DNA from: Crotophaga sulcirostris
Lineage: Eukaryota; Chordata; Aves; Cuculiformes; Crotophagidae
Length of the DNA stretch: 64,000 nt
Assembly (NCBI GenBank): GCA_013397455.1
Contig: VYZB01000237.1
Location: 762,749-826,748, forward strand
Direction of reading: 5' to 3'
Shown: piece by piece, positions 61,695-64,000 of the stretch
How positions within the stretch are numbered: the stretch's first letter is position 1
How the letters are laid out: each line of letters opens with the position of its first letter
Notes under the pieces: generated by a model
Database searches by the model: none
What the model was told of the DNA's origin: nothing
What the model saw: the letters and a program-made list of their open reading frames with translations, nothing else
Program-made: the position numbers and the translations under genes

Positions 61695-62488
61695 CAAAAA
61701 GGAACAATAGATTTTGATTTATTGCTTGTTATTACTGGTTATATAGACTCTAACAAATAGAAAATTAATCACCTACATAAACACTTACTATGTTTAATGT
61801 GTATAAGTTAGAGAATTGCTAAAGACAAAACACAGACCAACAATTCAAAGCATTAAAACTCCCTAAAATCCTTTTTAAAAAGGACAATTGATGATTCCTT
61901 ATCATCAAATTATTGTTCTTTTTCTTTTTGAAAAAAAATAATTAAATCAACATCCAGGATTTCCAGCTGGTTTGTATCTGCTATCTGAATTATTATCCAG
62001 ATTTGCTACTTAAAGCTTGATGATGAAAGTACCACACTTTAAAGATCAGATACAGTCATGGTGGTGTCAGAGAGAGGGGAAGGCTACTAAGTCTCTCCCT
62101 GCTTTGTGATATAAAGCAGGTGTGAGCTAGAGCATCGAAGAACTGCTGCCTCCCTCTGCACACTGGTATATCTGCCCTGCAAATACAGTTGTTTCAAGAA
62201 ATACAAAGTGGATACTTGCAAAACTAAGAACACTGCCAATGTAACTGAGGTAATTAAATAATATTTTTCCTTATACACAGATAGGCAAACTATTTCAGGG
62301 AATCATTTGGGGAAAAAAAAAAGCCATACCACCACGGATGAACCACCTTTCGAAAAGCACAGCTGAAAAAGGTTATTATTTTCCTGTCTTTATCTCCAAA
62401 GTACTGGTTTCTTCCACCCATTTAGGACTTAAAAACATCTGCAACCTCTCATTATGGAAATTCAGGAAAAAGGAACATATGAGTCAGT

Positions 62489-62517
62489 AAAAAAAAAACA
62501 AACAAAAACCCAAAACT
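62489..62517. repeat. Simple repeat, A-rich / (AAAC)n
   Basis: An A-run leads into CAAACAAAAACCCAAAAC. Its composition and order are similar to the tract at 61511-61559. Confidence 0.8.
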
Positions 62518-63744
62518 TGGCAAGTTTAAGAAAACAGAAATAAAAAAAAAACTGTGGAAAAATGTGAACTGATGTAAAGATTTCATGCCAACTTAAGTAT
62601 CTGAGTGACTCAGTGTCAGTTGAACATCAGACTGCAATTTGCTCTTTACTCACCGTTTTGGCTCCCTACATTACTAGTACAAACCTATACACAATCACGC
62701 AGCAATAGCCATGCACATACCTATCTACAATGCATACCAGCAATCTAGTTGTATGGTGGTTTGTTCCCCCTCAGTGAAATTTATTTCTAAAACATCCACT
62801 TAATAACTGAACCAGGTGCTTAAACTGCTATATTTTCACATAAGTCTGATGAGAGTTATATTTAGTTATCATCAAAGAATGCCATTTTTCGGGCTGTCAG
62901 GCTAGTAAAGGCAACAAAATACGGCATGGGGAACGCAGACCTGAAGGATCACCCTCCCTAATGTGCATGGTACTGAGGGTAATTAAACTACTTGGCAGTT
63001 TATTAGGCACAGGGTTGTGTAGTTGTTCTCATCTAGTCCTTCCATAGCCAAAGAAGAGAGATGCTGAGCAGGTAGTGAGCTGCCAGTGGTCACAGGGACA
63101 GAGCAAAGCACCTCTCATGTCCTCTTCTAACCAAGGTTCCTACATTGTTCAAAGGCACAGGGTAGAAACATCTGACATTTGCTGAGGCCTGGATACAGGC
63201 AAGCACAGCTGGCTTGTTGCTGGGGCAGTGAGTTCACTTAAAGGAGGCCACCATGCCAACGGGTAGGGAGAATAGAGAACAGCAGCTGTTCTGCTTCAGC
63301 AAAATTTTACTATTTGCTAGATGAAGGCAGAATAAAGCATTTTATCTTCGCTCTCAAGGGGGCAAAATTCAATTTTTCCAACACTGCTGAGTAGCGCTAA
63401 TATGTGACACACCTAAACTAATGAAGTCAAGAAAATTGTTGCATTTTTAAAACACACATTATCTACACTTGGCTAATATCCTATTCAGTGATACTTTGTA
63501 TCACTGTATAATTACAAACCTATAAAATTGCCGTTAAATTCACACCAGTAAACATTCCTTTGAACTGAGTGAAATAAAGCATTTTGATGTATGCTACTCT
63601 CAGCATTTTTCATAAATATTAGAAAGATATTCCACAGATTTGATTACAAATAGTTGTAATCCCACAAGAATCAAAAGTAACAGGGTGCTAAAGGAAAAAT
63701 GATGGCAGAATCAATTAAAAATATATTAAACAAATGTATTTTAG

Positions 63745-63871
63745 GTGGCAGCACCCCAACTTCATTTTAATGCATATTTCCTTGAGGTTTATGAGCTTGC
63801 TAGTTCTACATCAGGAACTGTGAGATATAAACTACAGCCACTGCCTTATGAATTCCAATATAGGTTAGAAG
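63745..63871 (+). other. Exon-like open segment bounded by splice signals (speculative)
   Basis: TGTATTTTAG ends at 63744 and AAG is followed by GTAAAA after 63871, bounding 127 bases. One frame is open exactly from the acceptor, whose TAG is the in-frame stop just upstream. It reads VAAPQLHFNAYFLEVYELAS at its start, with a mixed, protein-like composition, and stays open past the donor to 63936. No family was recognised. The pyrimidine tract is weak. It could be a lncRNA exon, an unrecognised coding exon, or chance. Confidence 0.22.
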
Positions 63872-64000
63872 GTAAAACCAGTAAACCCTCACAACCCAAA
63901 AAAAAAACCATAAATGAGATCCTACACTTTTTGTAGGGCGTAAGTATTTTTCTTCAGATTTAGTTTCCACTTTTTCTCTACCCTAAAAAAAATTATTTTA
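63872..64000. other. End of window, non-coding
   Basis: AT-rich sequence, including an A-run at 63899-63907. Nothing is recognised apart from the tail of the open frame that ends at 63936. Confidence 0.5.

Larger units (their letters stand above)
60978..63744. other. AT-rich non-coding stretch with simple repeats
   Basis: It contains A/AAAC-rich repeats at 61511-61559 and 62489-62517 and a 14-bp tandem at 61667-61694 (ATTCTCTCTGTCAT type, twice). A less AT-rich patch lies at about 62890-63300, where I recognised neither a gene nor a repeat family. Confidence 0.5.
1..64000 (-). other. IMMP2L: Probable IMMP2L intron hosting LRRN3 (no IMMP2L exon seen)
   Basis: In mammals LRRN3 is nested in a very large intron of IMMP2L (a mitochondrial inner-membrane protease subunit), transcribed from the opposite strand. 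If this arrangement holds here, the whole window is intronic to a minus-strand IMMP2L transcript. I looked for IMMP2L coding exons on the minus strand and recognised none. The assignment therefore rests on established synteny, not on local sequence. Confidence 0.5.

Noticed and set aside
1..64000. IMMP2L coding exons on the minus strand
   Set aside because: Expected from synteny, but I recognised no segment encoding known IMMP2L protein stretches. The exons are probably outside the window.
1..64000. CRISPR arrays, bacterial operons, tRNA/rRNA genes, endogenous retroviral LTR pairs
   Set aside because: No regularly spaced repeats, operon-like ORF runs, cloverleaf sequences or paired LTRs with TG...CA ends were seen. 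The DNA is avian intronic sequence with LINEs.

Overview
This window looks like bird nuclear DNA. It is AT-rich, almost entirely non-coding, and carries about ten fragments of CR1, the LINE retrotransposon that dominates avian genomes. The only confident protein-coding gene is on the + strand: an intact single-exon reading frame for LRRN3 (leucine-rich repeat neuronal protein 3; 708 codons, 21339-23465). It is preceded by a textbook splice acceptor and a 5' UTR containing several upstream ORFs, and followed by a 3' UTR with several AATAAA signals. In vertebrates LRRN3 lies inside a very large intron of IMMP2L, on the opposite strand. The window is therefore probably a slice of an IMMP2L intron, although I recognised no IMMP2L exon here.

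Layout. 1-20.9 kb is intronic or intergenic DNA with two small CR1 pieces (about 8.2 kb and 18.1 kb), a diverged 60-bp duplication near 4.5 kb and a 7-N gap at 12551. The LRRN3 coding exon occupies about 20.99-24.14 kb. 24-28 kb is unremarkable. 27.9-29.1 kb holds two separate + strand CR1 insertions. 29-37 kb is empty of recognisable features. 37.2-47.5 kb is a CR1-rich block: a 2.76-kb dead copy covering part of the endonuclease domain and the reverse transcriptase, a CR1-inside-CR1 nest, and an internally deleted copy. 47.5-54 kb is empty, then come a short CR1 end (54.0 kb) and a young-looking CR1 3' end (55.7-56.1 kb). 56-64 kb is AT-rich and contains two speculative exon-like segments bounded by splice signals (60812-60977 and 63745-63871).

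I found no CRISPR array, operon, tRNA, rRNA or novel defence or mobile system. The reverse-transcriptase-like reading frames are decayed CR1. The observations most worth checking are the nested CR1 pair, the uORF-bearing LRRN3 leader, and the two exon-like segments downstream of LRRN3.
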